Origin: Ehretia macrophylla
Taxonomy: Eukaryota > Streptophyta > Magnoliopsida > Boraginales > Ehretiaceae
Direction: 5' to 3'
NCBI GenBank assembly: GCA_037974665.1
Contig: CM075781.1
Span: 35,503,235-35,567,234 of the forward strand
Length of the DNA: 64,000 bases
Below are positions 45,160-57,835 of the stretch, piece by piece. Within the stretch, counting starts at the first letter, position 1, and every line of letters starts with the position of its first letter. Made by a program: the position numbers and the translations under genes. Under the pieces are notes generated by a model. The model was given only the letters and a program-made list of their open reading frames with translations, did no database searches and was not told the origin of the DNA.

Positions 45160-46416
45160 TGTATCAGCGATACGTCATCTTGGATGACTCCTATCATTCA
45201 GTATATCCGAGATGACATCCTACCTGAGGATCGTAATGAGGCACGAAAGCTCAAAGCCAAAACGGCCAGGTTCTGTCTCATTGAGGGAAAGCTCTACAAG
45301 AGGTCTTATTCCGGGCCCTACCTTCGATGCATCAATAAGGAAGATTCTGATTACGTCCTAGCCGAACTACATGAAGGACAGTGCGGCAACCATTCTGGAG
45401 CATGCAGCCTCGCCAATAGGGCACTGACAGTAGGGTACTACTGGCTTACTATGCGTGCCGACATCATAGAGTATGTGAAAAGATGCGACAATTGCCAAAG
45501 GTTTGCGTAAGTTTCTCATCAACCGCCTGAACCACTTGCCATGATTTCTGCCCCGTGGCCATTTATGAAGTGGGGTATGGACATTGTGGGTAAATTATCA
45601 ACCGTGCTGGGACAGTGCATCTACATGCTCGTCGTTACCAACTATTTCACCAAATGGATCGAGGCTGAGGCCTACCACCAAGTCCGAGACAGAGAGGTGA
45701 AGAATTTTGTGTAGAAGAACATTATATGTAGGTTTGGGGTACCGAAAGAAATCGTTACAGACAACGACTCCCAATTTATTAGTCGCGACTTCCGAGACTT
45801 TTGCAAAGAATGGAAGATCCAGTTAACCTTCTCCACTCCGCACTAGCCACAAGCTAACGGTCAAGCTGAATCATCTAACAAGACAAGCATCTCAACTCTC
45901 AAGAAGAGATTGAAGAGTTCGAAAGGAAGATGGGCTGACGAGCTCCCAGGAGTGTTATGGTCCTATCGGACTACGGCAAGGTCTTCGATGGGAGAGACAC
46001 CATTCTCCTTGGTTTACGGTACAGAGGCAGTCATTCCCACGGAAGTTGGGTTTCTAACCCTACGGGTTGTACAAGCGTCCGAGGAGCAGAATAGTCAAGA
46101 ACTTAGTCATTTACTCAACACTGTTGATAAGAAGAGAGAACGGGCTCTTGTTCGAATTGTAACCTACCACCAGAAGGTAGCGTGACACTTCAACAAAAAC
46201 ATCCGAGTCAGGACCTTCAAAGAAGGATATTGGGTCCTGAGGAGGGTATTCCAGAATACCAATGAGATTAATGCCGGGAAGTTAGGACCTACTTGGGAGG
46301 GACCCTACCTCATTACGAAGGTGGTCAGTCGTGGAGCCTAAAAGCTTCGATCCGTATAGGGCAAAGATATTGGGAATAATTGGAATGCTGTCCACCTCAA
46401 GAAGTATTACTTTTAG
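45160..46416 (+). pseudogene. Integrase domain
   Basis: The zinc-binding part reads LHEGQCGNHSGACSLANRAL, YYWLTMRADIIEYVKRCDNC with the H-H-C-C residues present. After a stop at 45508 comes the catalytic core: MDIVGKL (Asp at 45580), [10 protein letters not shown] (Asp at 45760; the next Gly is Asp here) and PQANGQAES (Glu at 45868), so the D-D-E triad is intact. Stops lie at 45712, 45844 and 46183. The C-terminal part (RVRTFKEGYWVLRR, GPTWEGPYLITKVV, VHLKKYYF) ends at TAG 46414. It would insert the cDNA in the genome. Confidence 0.92.
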
Positions 46417-46784
46417 GCATAATGTTAGCTCACCCACAAGGGGTTGATAGAGTTGATTAGTTTTCCCCTCTATAAGGTTAGTTAGCTACCCCTTCGTGGG
46501 GGTCTTTAGTTAATACCAATGTAGTTCGTAGCACGTCCAGGCGCGAGTCAACGTAGTGAGTTTCAATGAATAAAGCATTTTTTTTAGTTCAATTCATTCA
46601 TTTTATCATCAACTCAGACACGGGGAGCCTACCCAGGGGCAAACTAACTAGGCTTACCCGCGTGCAATTGATATGATAACAACGCATGCTTCAAAGTAGT
46701 AGCCTCTCATGACTAACCTACGGTCCTACATGATCGTGCTGAGTCCTACGAAGACCAGCCTATGGTTTTACGTGACCACGCTAA
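46417..46784 (+). other. Tat Gypsy 3' spacer
   Basis: Non-coding. Contains TGAATAAAGC at 46566-46575, which could serve as a poly(A) signal for a short transcript, and the start of diverged minisatellite-like words (ACCTACGGTCCTAC) near 46718. Confidence 0.5.
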
Positions 46785-47510
46785 GACACCTAAACGGCGC
46801 AACCTACTTTGGTAGGGTCCTAAGTGACCCACCTACCAACTAAAATGCCTAAATGGCGCAACCTACTATAGTAGGGTCCTGAGTGACCCATCTACCAAAC
46901 TAAGACGCTTAAACGGCACAGCCTACAATGGTAGGGTCCAAGTGACCCACCTACCAACTAGGACACCTAAATGGCGCAGCCTACTATGGTAGGGTCCAAG
47001 TGATCCACCTACCAATTAGGACGCCTAAACGGCGCAGCCTACTATTGTAGGATCCAAGTGACTCACCTACCAACTAGGACACCTAAACGGCGCAGCCTAC
47101 TATGGTAGGGTCAAAGTGACCCACCTACCAACTATGGTAGGGTCCAAGTGATATACCTACCAACTAAGACACCTAAATGGTGCAACCTACTATGGTAGGG
47201 TCCTGAGTGACCTATCTACTAAACTAAGACGCCTAAAGAACGTAGCCTACTATGGTAGGGTCCAAGTGATATACCTAACAATTAAGACGGCTAAATGGCG
47301 CAGCCTACTATGGTAGGGTCCAAGTGACCCATCTACTAACTAAGACGCCTAAATGGTGCAACCTACTATGGTAGGGTCCAGGTTACCTACCTAACAAACA
47401 AAACGACTAAGGGGCGCAGCCTATTGTAGTAGGGTCCAAGTGACCTACCTACCAGCTAAGACGCCTAAATGGTGCAACCTACTTTGGTGGGCTCTGAAGT
47501 GGTTAACCAA
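46785..47510 (+). repeat. Hairpin minisatellite in Tat Gypsy element, about 13 units of about 59 bp
   Basis: The unit contains CTAAACGGCGCAGCCTACTA, TGGTAGGGTCCAAGTGACCC and ACCTACCAACTAGGAC. Each unit carries the inverted pair CCTAC-TATG-GTAGG, and a second pairing partner ACCTACCA lies about 15 bases on. Unit lengths vary from 57 to 61, and one short unit lies near 47125-47150. Similar tandem tracts between pol and 3' LTR are known in Tat/Ogre-type elements. Confidence 0.92.
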
Positions 47511-48080
47511 TCAATTGAGAGTCCCAAGCGGAGTAACCTACTAAGGTAAAGTTTGAAATTTACAATGTATCAACTTGACCCCTTGTATACCATGACCTAC
47601 TACGGTAGGCCCCGCAATAATAGTATGGTCTCCCACGCGGTAGGCTGTTAAAGGGTTATAGGTGCACACTAAAGAGCTCCAAATAGAATAGCCGACAATT
47701 TGAGTCATGGCAATTAAAGCTTAACCAATATTGGGCCACTCCGCAACCGCGGATAAATGGCCAGACTATCCACACGATGATCTATTATATACAAAAGGTT
47801 GAGTAATTTATGAAACGGTGAAAGCATTTACGGGAGGAAACATAGATTACTTCTGAAACCATAAAAGCAAAGTTGTGCTGTGCCAACCACATAGCAAAAG
47901 GGAACGAGAGCACTATGTGCGCAGAGCGTGTGGTCCCAGGTCATTGGCGTCTATCACGCCAGAAATACGTAACTAGAGCGTCATATGCACCTTACATATA
48001 CAAAAAGGTACCAGTGGCACAATACCTACACATACCAAGCTAGAGTTTAGACAAAAAAAATAAGCAGGATGCGCCGCAAG
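47511..48080 (+). other. Tat Gypsy spacer, no gene seen
   Basis: Degenerating minisatellite words (TGACCTACTACGGTAGGCCC near 47590) pass into unique sequence. No coding on either strand. Confidence 0.5.
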
Positions 48081-49095
48081 TCACCCTGACGATGGTTCTG
48101 TAGACTGATTAGGCAAGTCCCCCGAGGGCACATCACTAGTAATCGCCTCTGCTTCAGTAGAGCCGACCTCCAAAGCATAACAAAAATCCTTATAACGCTT
48201 GATGATGCCGTTATAATTGCAGTCGCTAGCCTTCCCGTCCCTAAACTCTTTCATCAATCTAGCCTTTGTTACGAGGGATGTGTCATCAGCGATGTTCTCT
48301 AGTTAAGACTCTAGTACCTTTTTCTCAACCCTCTATGCGTCCTCCCTGAACTTCAACTCCTAAGCAGTCTCTGCTAGTGTGCGGTCTTTCTCAATCACCT
48401 CTTGCTCAAGGGCATCCACGTGCTCCTTCGCCTTCCTGGCTACTTCATTTGCCGTGGCTAGAGATTTTGCAAGAGATGTATTTGAGGCACTAGTATTTTT
48501 AAGCTTCTTGTGAAGTTCCGCTACTTCCATATTTTTGTAAAGGATGGCCTCAAGTGCCTGCAACAAAAGGAAACATCATGCAGAAGTTATAACCAGTAAG
48601 GGCAAAGAAAATTACAGAATGTATAATCCGCAATACCTAGAAAGCATAGGTCATACCCCACTTAGCAGAAGTAGCCGACGACATCCTCCTTAGAAGGGCA
48701 TCGTCATCAGCAAGAAGGAGCTTCGACACCAAGGGTAGAACTGAACTTGCATTGGATATAAATGACGCCTTAGGGGGAAACTCAATTGTAAGATAGTCCC
48801 CCGAAGGAATAAGCTCCCCTGCAGGGCGCTTCCGAGTCAATTGGCCAGACTCGGCCTGACTGGATTGGACTACGGGAATCGCAAGGACAGTAAGTGGCAC
48901 CGGCGGCTAGGAAGAAGCCACCTGAGCATTTTTGGGCGTCTAAAGACGGCGCTGCATTGCCTGCTAGCTGTTTGCTGCTTGGTACCTGCTCGACATGATG
49001 TTGTCTGCGTACTCATGGATACACAGGTCATGTAAAGGTGGAAAGAAGGATAAACTGTAGTCTAAACACTTAAGCGCTCTTTGGGTAGCTAGTAT
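48081..49095 (-). pseudogene. Antisense ORF of Tat Gypsy element, C-terminal part
   Basis: On the minus strand the frame enters from the nested-element junction at 49095 and runs to TGA at 48081-48083. Seen: a Pro/Ser-rich stretch, SGQLTRKRPAGELIPSGDYL, SNASSVLPLVSKLLLADDDA, and then a 79 bp intron-like gap (48636-48558). After the gap comes a coiled coil of about 60 residues (NMEVAELHKKLKNTSASNTS, EVARKAKEHVDALEQEVIEK) and a tail ending EPSSG. Stops within it (for example TAG at the end of the first exon, 48637-48639, and two before the tail) fit CAG-to-TAG type changes. Function is unknown in Tat elements. Confidence 0.78.
48558..48636 (-). other. Predicted 79 bp intron in the antisense ORF
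   Basis: On the minus strand the donor GTATTG follows the exon at 48636 and the acceptor TTTTGTTGCAG ends at 48558, with a T-rich tract before it. The gap is phase 0 and joins the frame of 48900-48637 to that of 48557-48081, which otherwise differ. Inferred from splice signals only. Confidence 0.62.
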
Positions 49096-52000
49096 TGTAA
49101 CGCCCCGATCCCTCACAAGACTAGGGTCCCAATCCCAAAACCCAAGGCACGAAAATTTAAGAAAAACGGACGGAGTCTCCCCTATTTATAGGACAATCCG
49201 AAAACCTGCGAATAATGGAATACAACTACAAAACCATAATCCAACATTCTCATATACTTCAAATTCAACCGCTTAGCTATGCCTAATCTCAAGGTCATCC
49301 AAGCCTTGGACTCAACAAAACAGGTACACAAGCATGCATAGGCCCCAAATATTGAAATACTATGTTATAAAGTCACTTATCATACCATTCTAACTTTATC
49401 TCTTCAATTGTCTTGTTTATTAATCCAGCCCACTAACTCTATTAACCCAAGCAAGCACGCATGACAATTAAACAATAACATAGTCCTTTAAGCTATTACA
49501 GGCCACCTACGAACCAAATACAAACAAGATCCAATACAATTACAAGCCGAGTTTTTATAGTTTCAGTCAAATTACAATTCAAACCACTTCACTAATTCAC
49601 ATGGATTCATAAGTACTAATAATTAAAGCCAACACAACCAAACACAGTAACTCTCGAGCTTTCCCTGTATCACCTTGCGAAGGTGCTGAACCTGAAAGAT
49701 GTTAGAGACGAGGGTGAGTATACAAATGGTATACTCAGTGAGGGAGGTGATGCAACATACCGGGCATGCAACATGATATGCAACAGGATAAAAGCATATT
49801 CAAAATCAAATAACACAACCAAGTAAACAAGTAATTAACCACATGTAAAAAGGATACAGTTCACTTCTTGTCTTCAATCTCGAACCACGAGCCACGACTT
49901 CACGCAAGTGCCGACAAACCCTTACTCCAACAAGTTGGGATACTCCGGATGTATCCCGATCCTACAACCCTTTCTCCTAAGATAGGCCCATGCCCAGCAG
50001 GTGAACCACGCCTTTGGGGTGGTGGAGTATGCCTCAGCGAGAAGGAAATAGGCACCATGGTAGTTGAGGGAGCACGGCAAGCCCAATGCACTCGTGTTTC
50101 TCGACGCTACCATGTCCGAAAAGGTTGCACAACCCCGAGTCAAGTCGTGAGAGCCAAGATTTTCAAATATCACATAAGAGAGATGACAAAGTAGGCCGCT
50201 CTCGCAAGTAGTTGCAATATAAGCATTATAACAATATAAGCAAGAGATAAGCATATTCACTCAATTCTTAACAAGGTACACATAAGTATAAGAAATTATA
50301 TTAAACTCCACAATTTATGAACAATAAAATAACTAAGATGCACAAAATAATGAAAACTCCCTCACCTTTTTAAAAACAAACCTACGAGAATTTAGCCAAT
50401 CTTTCCAATACTCTCCGAAAGCGCTAATCTCTTTAATAACCACTCAAAACTACTACCTAACACAATAATGCTATTCAACTTAAAGACAACTCATTCACAT
50501 TAAAACAATTAATTTGTGTGCAATAGTCACATTTTATATAATCATCACGATATAGCTCAATTAGTATGATCTAAGAACACTAAACATGCATATTTCATGC
50601 TAAGGCTAAATGATGTACTTACTTTAATCAAAAGTTAATTAACAAGCTTGAAGGCAACATTAACTTTCATAATTCCACTAACCTTGCACTACACTACTTT
50701 GAACTCCTAAACGTGTTATTAAGACACTCTTATATTCATTAACTTACGTTCATTCACGAATATTCCACTAAGTAGCTCTAGTTACACTAAGTTAAAATAA
50801 GAATTCTAACATATAGTAGAACACATACTTAGCACATGAAATTCCGTAGATATTATTCATAGTCAATACACTAAAGTCCACATTATATAAACAACTTAAC
50901 AATATAGTAAGAATTAGACAATATTCTTTCAAAGTAACTAAATCACACGATTCACAAACTTCGCTAATAGAATACAAAAGCTATCCAAATGCATTTAAAC
51001 TCTCAAATAACTAACTACAAGTCAATTACTAACATTAAACTTAACTTTAACTCTTTTTCTCCTTTGTCTATTAATACAATTTGAAATACAAACGAAACAC
51101 AAGTTACATAATTCACAAGCTAGTTATTCTACACTTCTAATGACACTTTATGACACCACTTAGAACTATGAAAACCTGTTTTTTAACCGCATTTACCATA
51201 AATGCCCCAAAAGCCCTGAAAGCATTTGAACTACAACTACTTAAACCATCCCTCAAATCAATGCCATAAAAGTATTTTAGGCACTACCTAACATAATAAA
51301 CACTAACTATGGCAACCAAACACATCCAAACAACAAACCTATTCACAACCCCCTTTAGTGATCAATCCAATTTTAGTAAGTTCAATCAAGTTTTAACCAC
51401 TTAAAAACTCTATCTTAGATAGAATAACACCTATGGCATCATTTAAAGTTTAATCTAATTCAAAAAATCAACTCGATTAACCACAGATACGCTCACATAC
51501 TAATTCAAACAAGGTTCTTGTAAGAATAGAACCGTAGGCTCGTGACAATTAAATCTCACATAACTAATCAACTCACTTAATTAACACATAAAATAACTCA
51601 TTAGACATCTCATAACCATCAATCAGTTCAAATAACCTCAAAACTCCAAACAAATCAAGCAAGAACTTCACAAAAGCATGTCCTTTCCCCATTTCTAACA
51701 GAACTCTAACTTAATCAGTTTTGTTACCTATTCTAATGACCTCCAAAGTTTCTGATTTTTATGTATAAATGTAGCTCTTTGAGTGTAGATGACTTTAGCC
51801 TTAAGAGGAACTCAATTCCGATCTGAATTCCACGAGTTATGACCTTTTCCGTGCAACTGCACGAATTGCCCCTGCACCAGCGATTTTCAGGCATATTTTG
51901 GAAATAGCTAAATCTCGGGGTCAAAACGTTAGAAATTACCTTAGCTCTAGAAATCAACATTTGTTCTAAACTGTCTAATCTAGCTACCATAATAATTTTG

Positions 52001-53015
52001 TTCAATTCTAAGCACTTTTTCTATACCAAAACTATTTCGGAATTCAGGGGCAGTGCAGTGTCCAAATCCGAATTTTGCTTGCTTATCATCTTCTTGTTAT
52101 TTCTTGCATTTGAGCCAACAATAACCATTACTTTAGTCTATATAACATTCCTACACTTCATTTATGCATTTAAACAAATACTTTGTCTACCGTTTTACAT
52201 TTAACTAACTAAACTTTATTCTATCAATAAACTATCATAACAATTGCTATTAAACCACAAAAGAGTGTTCTCCACGCATAATAAAAGGCAACTAAAGCAT
52301 CAATAAGCAAGGATAAGGCAATAAATTATAATCTAGAAATTTTAATATAAACCCTAACTATTCAAATGCACAAAATATGAATTTTTCCTTTCCTAGATCT
52401 TGAAGAACATGCAAAAGTTGAGCTAAACTTCTTCTCCTTCCTTATTTTTCTTCTCTTCTTGTTTGTGTATGTTTTAGTCATTTTATTTTGTGTTTGTGTG
52501 TGTGGAAATCTGATTTTTGTGTATGTTTTGTGTGTTTGTGTGTGTTGTAGTGTATTAGGTGTAAATAACAAAAGAAAAAACAACACAAATGACCAACATG
52601 CCCTTCAACTAAATGATATTAACTAGTTTGACATTCTAGTTTAATTATAACTAATTTAGTTGTTCCAATTCCTAATTGTCTACGTTAATTATTTTCTATA
52701 ATTCCTACAAATTTTCAAAGTGTTCGTGAAGTCCCGAAATTGTATGTAAAATGAGAATTATGCACATTAACCAATTAAACGTGCCTACTTATATAAGAAG
52801 GCATTTATATTGATGCAATATATGTTAATAGATTAAATTTCTAGTTAAATTAGATGTAGGCACATAGTTTGATAGAAATGCACGTTAAACGAAATAGAGG
52901 CACGTAACCCAAAATATGATATTTTATGTAAACGAATATACGTAAATAATTAAAGTAGAAATATAAATATATGCACATCAATAAAATAATTATATACACG
53001 GGTCGGGGTGCTACA
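49096..53015 (-). repeat. Giant LTR, copy 1 (3920 bp)
   Basis: Plus-strand borders are TGTAACGCCCCGATCC and GTCGGGGTGCTACA. Inside are a moderately GC-rich part near 49860-50180 (the most conserved segment by eye), a long AT-rich part and a (GT)-rich tract near 52480-52560. Against copy 2, in the first 122 bases I counted about 12 differences, nearly all transitions. Confidence 0.92.
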
Positions 53016-53895
53016 CTCTCCCCTCCTTCAAACAATTGCGTCCTCGCAATTTCTTCTTTCAAAAGAATTCTACATGTGCATCTTGAACACCCTGAACAAG
53101 AATCCCGAATGTGAACATCGCAGAAAATACCAATAAGAATGCCTACAACAATACTACTGAGAAATCCAATAAGAATGCTCGAAGAACTTCACAAAGAATT
53201 CCCGAATAAGGTAGCCAAATAAAGGCTCCTATGAAAATACTGATTAGAAGTCCGAATACGAATACCATATGCGTGCCACCGAGTAATGCCGAATGAAAAT
53301 GATAAAGAAATACCATAGGTGAAGTCCCAAATAAGAAATCGAAATAAAGAATACCGAGAAAATACCAAGAAGAATTCCAAAGAAGAGTACCCCATGTGAA
53401 TTCCAAAGGTGAGTGACAAGGCTCCAGTAGATATCTTGATCAATTGCTCCCTCCTTTGCTGATCCATATCCTCGGAGACCCGTTGTTGGCCATCTCGTCA
53501 TAAGGGTGAGTTTGCTTACCAATTCAAATGAGATTATATGTATGCATGCAATAGATAGTATGTGAAGTACATATACTAACAAATATACCACATAAAAGTA
53601 CCCCTAGTCACATATTTGTTTGTCTATTACAATCATCATATTTCACATAAGCAAGTCACGTAGAAACACATTTTCACTTAAGTCACACATAATCACATAG
53701 TTAGACATATCACAAAATCTTCCTATTTCACACAAATGTAACCTATAGAACATATTTTCACTTAAGCAAACGCAATTCCACATACAAGCATATACCTATT
53801 CAAAACACACTTCACATGCACGCACTCGAGATTCACTACCCACCAGACCGAGGACCCTGTCTCGGCTGTGAGCTGCTAAGCTCTGATACCACAAT
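53016..53895 (-). other. Internal region 1 of giant-LTR element (880 bp) with PPT and PBS
   Basis: The purine tract (minus strand AAGGAGGGGAGAG) is at 53016-53028. The primer site, minus strand TGGTATCAGAGCTTAGC, is at 53875-53891, four bases from LTR 2. Minus-strand frames of 115 codons (53244-53591) and 92 codons (53189-53467) recur in internal region 2, but the proteins are hydrophobic, overlap each other in different frames and resemble nothing known. They probably reflect repeated AAGAATNCC words. Confidence 0.82.
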
Positions 53896-56800
53896 TGTAG
53901 TGCCCCGATCCCTCACGAGACCAGGGTCCCAATCCTAAAACCCAAGGCACGAAAATTTAGGAAAAACGGACGGAGTTTCCCCTGTTTATAAAACAATTCG
54001 AAAACCTGCGAATAATAGAATATAACTACAAAACCATAATCCAACATTCTCATATACTTCAAATTCAACCGCTAAGTTATGCTTTGTCTCAAGGTCATCC
54101 AAGCCTTAGACTCAACAAAATAGGTACACAAGCATGCATAGGCCTCAAATATTGAAATACTATGTTATAAAGTCACTTATCATACCATTCTAACTTTATC
54201 TCTTCAATTGTCTTGTTTATTAATCCAGCCTACTAACTCTATTAACCCAAGCAAGCATGCACGACAATTAAACAATAACATAGTCCTTTAAGCTATTACA
54301 GGCCACCTACGAACCAAATACAAACAAAATCCAATACAATTACAAGCCGAGTTTTTATAGTTCCAATCAAATTACAATTCAAACCACTTCACTAATTCAC
54401 ATGGATTCGTAGGTACTAATAATGAAAGCCAACACAACCAAACACAGTAACTCTTGAGCTTTCCCTGTATCACCTTACCCAGGTTTTGAGCCTGAAAGAT
54501 ATTAGAGACGAGGGTGAGTATACAACTGGTATACTCAGTGAGGGAGGTGATGCAAACTACCAGGCATGCAACATGATATGCAACAGGATAAAAGCATATT
54601 CAACATCAAATAACACAACCAAATAAACAAGTAATTAACCACATATAACACGGATACGGTTCACTTCTTGTCTTCAATCTCAAACCACGAGCCACGACTT
54701 CACGCAAGTGCCGACAAACCCTTACTCCAACAAGTTGGGATACTCCGGATGTATCCCGATCCTACGACCCTTTCTCCTGAGGTAGGTCCATGCCCAGCAG
54801 GTAAACCACGCCTCTGGGGTATGGAGTATGCCTCAGCGAGAAGGGAATAGGCACCATGGTAGTCGAGGGAGCACGACAAGCCGATGTCGCCCGTGTATCT
54901 CGACGCTACCATGTCCGAAAAGGTTGCGCAACCCCGAGCCAAGTCGTGAGAGCCAAGATTTTCAAATATCACATAAGAGGGACGACAAAGTAGGCTGCTC
55001 TCGCAAGTAGTTGCAATATAAGCATTATAACAATATAAGCAAGAGATAAGCATATTCATTCAATTCTTAACAAGGTACACATAAGTATAAGAAATTATAT
55101 TAAACTCCACAATTTATGAACAATAAAATAACTAAGATGCGCAAAAGAATGAAAACTCCCTCACCTTTTTAAAAACAAACCTGCTAAAATTTAGCCAATC
55201 TTTCCAATACTCTCCGAAAGCACCAATCTCTTTAATAACCACTCAAAACTACTACCTAACACAACAATGCTATTCAACTTAAAGACAACTTATTCACATT
55301 GAAACAATTAATTCACGTGCAATAGTCACATTTTATATAATCATCACGATATAGCTCAATTAGTATGATCTAAGAACACTAAACATACATATTTCATGCT
55401 AAGGCTAAATGATGTGCTTACTTTAATCAAAAGTTAATTAACAAGCTTGAAGGCAACATTAACTTTCATAATTCCACTAACCATGCATTAGACTACTTTG
55501 AACTCCTAAACACGTTATTAAGACACTCTTATATTCATTAACTTGCGTTCATTCATGAACATTCCACTAAGTAGCGCTAGTTACACTAAGTTAATATAAG
55601 AATTCTAACATATAGTAGAACATATACTTATCACATGAAATTCCATAGATATTATTCATAGTCAATACACTAAAGTTCACATTATATAAACAACTTAACA
55701 ATATAGTAAGAATTAGACAATATTCTTTCAAAGTAACTAAATCACACAATTCACAAACTTCGCTAATAGAATACAAAAGCTATCCAAATGCATTTAAACT
55801 CTCAAATAACTAGCTACAAGTCAATTACTAAGATGAAACTTAACTTTAACACTTTTTCCCCTTTGTCTATTAAAACAATTTGAAGCACAAATGAAACACA
55901 AGTTACATAATTCACAAGCTAGTTATTTTATACTTCTAATGACCCTTTATGACACCACTTAGACCTATGAAAACCCCTTTTTTAACCACATTTACCATAA
56001 AAGCCCCGAAAGCCCTGAAAGCATTTGAACTACAACTACCTAAACCATCCCTCAAATCAATGCCATAAAAGCATTTTAGGCACTACCTAACATAATAAAC
56101 ACTAACTATGGCAACCAAATACATCTAAACAACAAACATATTCACAACCCCCTTTAGTGATCAATCTAAATTTAGTAAGTTCAATCAAGTTTTAACCACT
56201 TAAAAATTCTATCTTAGATACAATAACACCTATGGCATCATTTAAAGTTTAATCGAATTAAAAAAAAAATCAACTCGATTAACCACGGATACGCTCACAT
56301 ACTAATTCAAACAAGGTTCTTGTAAGAATAGCATCATTGGCTCGTGATAATTAAATGTCACATAACTAATCAACTCACTTAATTAACACATAAAATAACT
56401 CATTAGACATCTCATAACCATCAATTAGCTCAAATAACCTCAAAACTCCAATCAAATCAAGCAAGAACTTCACAAAAGCATGTCATTTCCCCATTTCTAA
56501 CAGAACCCTAACTTAATCAATTTGGTTACCTATTCTAATGACCTCCAAAGTTTTTAATTTTTATGTAAAAATGTAGCTCTTTGAGTGTAGATGACTTTAG
56601 CCTCAATAGGAACTTAATTCCGATCTAAATTCCACAATTTATGACCTTTTACGTGCAACTACGCGAACTGCCCCTGCACCAGCGATTTTCAGACACATTT
56701 CGGAAATAGTTAAATCGCAGGGTCAAAACGTTAGAATTTTCCTTAGCTCTAGAAATCCACATTTGTTTGAAACTGTCTAATCTACCTTACATAAAAATTT

Positions 56801-57835
56801 AGTTCAGTTCTAAGCACGTTTGCTTTACCAAAACTATTTCGGAAGTCAGGGGTAGTGCAGTGTCCAAATCTGAATTTTGCTTGCTTATCATTTTCTTGTT
56901 ATTTCTTTCATTTAAGCCAACAATAACCATTACTTTAGCCTATATAACATTCCTACACTCCATTTATGCATTTAAACAAACACTCTGTCTACCACTTTAC
57001 ATTTAACTAACTAAACTTTATTCTATCAATAAACTACCATAACAATTGCTATTAAACCATAAAAGAGTGTTCTCTACGCATAATAAAAGGCAACTAAAGC
57101 ATATAAAAGCAAAGAGAATGCAAAAAATTATAATCTAGAAATTTTAATGTAAACCCTAACTATTCAAATGCACAAAATATGAATTTTTTCTCACCTAGAT
57201 CTTGAAGAACATGCAAAAGTTGAGCTAATCTTCTTCTCCTTCCTTATTTTCTTCTATTTTTCTCCTCTTCTTGTGTGTGTGTGTGTTTTAGTCATTTTAT
57301 TGTATGTGTGTGTGTGTGTGTCGAAATCCGATTTTCGTGTGTGTTGTAGTGTGTTTGTGTGTGTTGTAGTGTATTAGGTGTAAATAATAAAAGAAAAAAA
57401 AACCCAAGTGACCAACATGCCCTTCAACTAAATGCTATTAACTAGTTTGCCATTCTAGTTTAATTCTAACTAATTTAGTTGTTCCAATTCCTAATTGTCT
57501 ACGTTAATTATTTTCTACGATTCCTACGATTTTTCAAAGTGTTCGTGAAGTCCCGAAATTGTATGTAAAATGAGAATTATGCACATTAACCAATTAAACG
57601 TGCCTACTTATATAAGAAGGCATTTATATTGATGCAATATATGTTAATAGATTAAATTTCTTGTTAAATTAGATGTATGCACATAGTTTGATATAAATGC
57701 ACGTTAAACGAAATAGATGCACGTAACCCAAAAATATGATATTTTATGTAAACGAATATACGTAAATAATTAAAGTAGACATATAAATATATGCACATCA
57801 ATAAAATAATTATATGCACGGGTCGGGGTGTTATA
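53896..57835 (-). repeat. Giant LTR, copy 2 (3940 bp, central)
   Basis: Borders are TGTAGTGCCCCGATCC and GTCGGGGTGTTATA. The terminal dinucleotide is TA instead of CA, a further transition. Same internal order as copy 1. It has internal regions on both sides, so it serves as the right LTR of one unit and the left LTR of the next. Confidence 0.92.

Larger units (their letters stand above)
41029..46416 (+). pseudogene. Tat Gypsy gag-pol polyprotein, one frame, 14 premature stops
   Basis: From the ATG at 41029 (context AAAGCCATGGCT, good for plants) to the stop TAG at 46414 there are 1,795 codons in one frame: gag, protease, RT, RNase H, archaeal-type RNase H, integrase. In-frame stops stand at 41335, 41986, 42112, 43012, 43783, 44329, 44599, 45019, 45508, 45712, 45844, 46183, 46339 and 46357. 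No frameshift is needed anywhere. Most stops can be explained by one C-to-T or G-to-A change from Gln, Arg or Trp codons expected in the family. Catalytic residues have also been lost by the same kind of change (see domain entries). The gene product would be made only as fragments. Confidence 0.93.

Noticed and set aside
46785..47510. Regularly spaced repeats resembling a CRISPR array
   Set aside because: Units are contiguous and diverged with no unique spacers, inside a plant Gypsy element. This is a minisatellite.
49868..50260. Open frames of 108 and 112 codons in giant LTR 1
   Set aside because: In LTRs 2 and 3 the same frames are cut or shifted at different places, so no protein is maintained.
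53189..53591. Overlapping 92 and 115 codon frames in internal region 1 (and their copies in region 2) as possible genes
   Set aside because: They overlap in different frames, encode hydrophobic low-information proteins, and are conserved only because the two internal regions are copies of one another.
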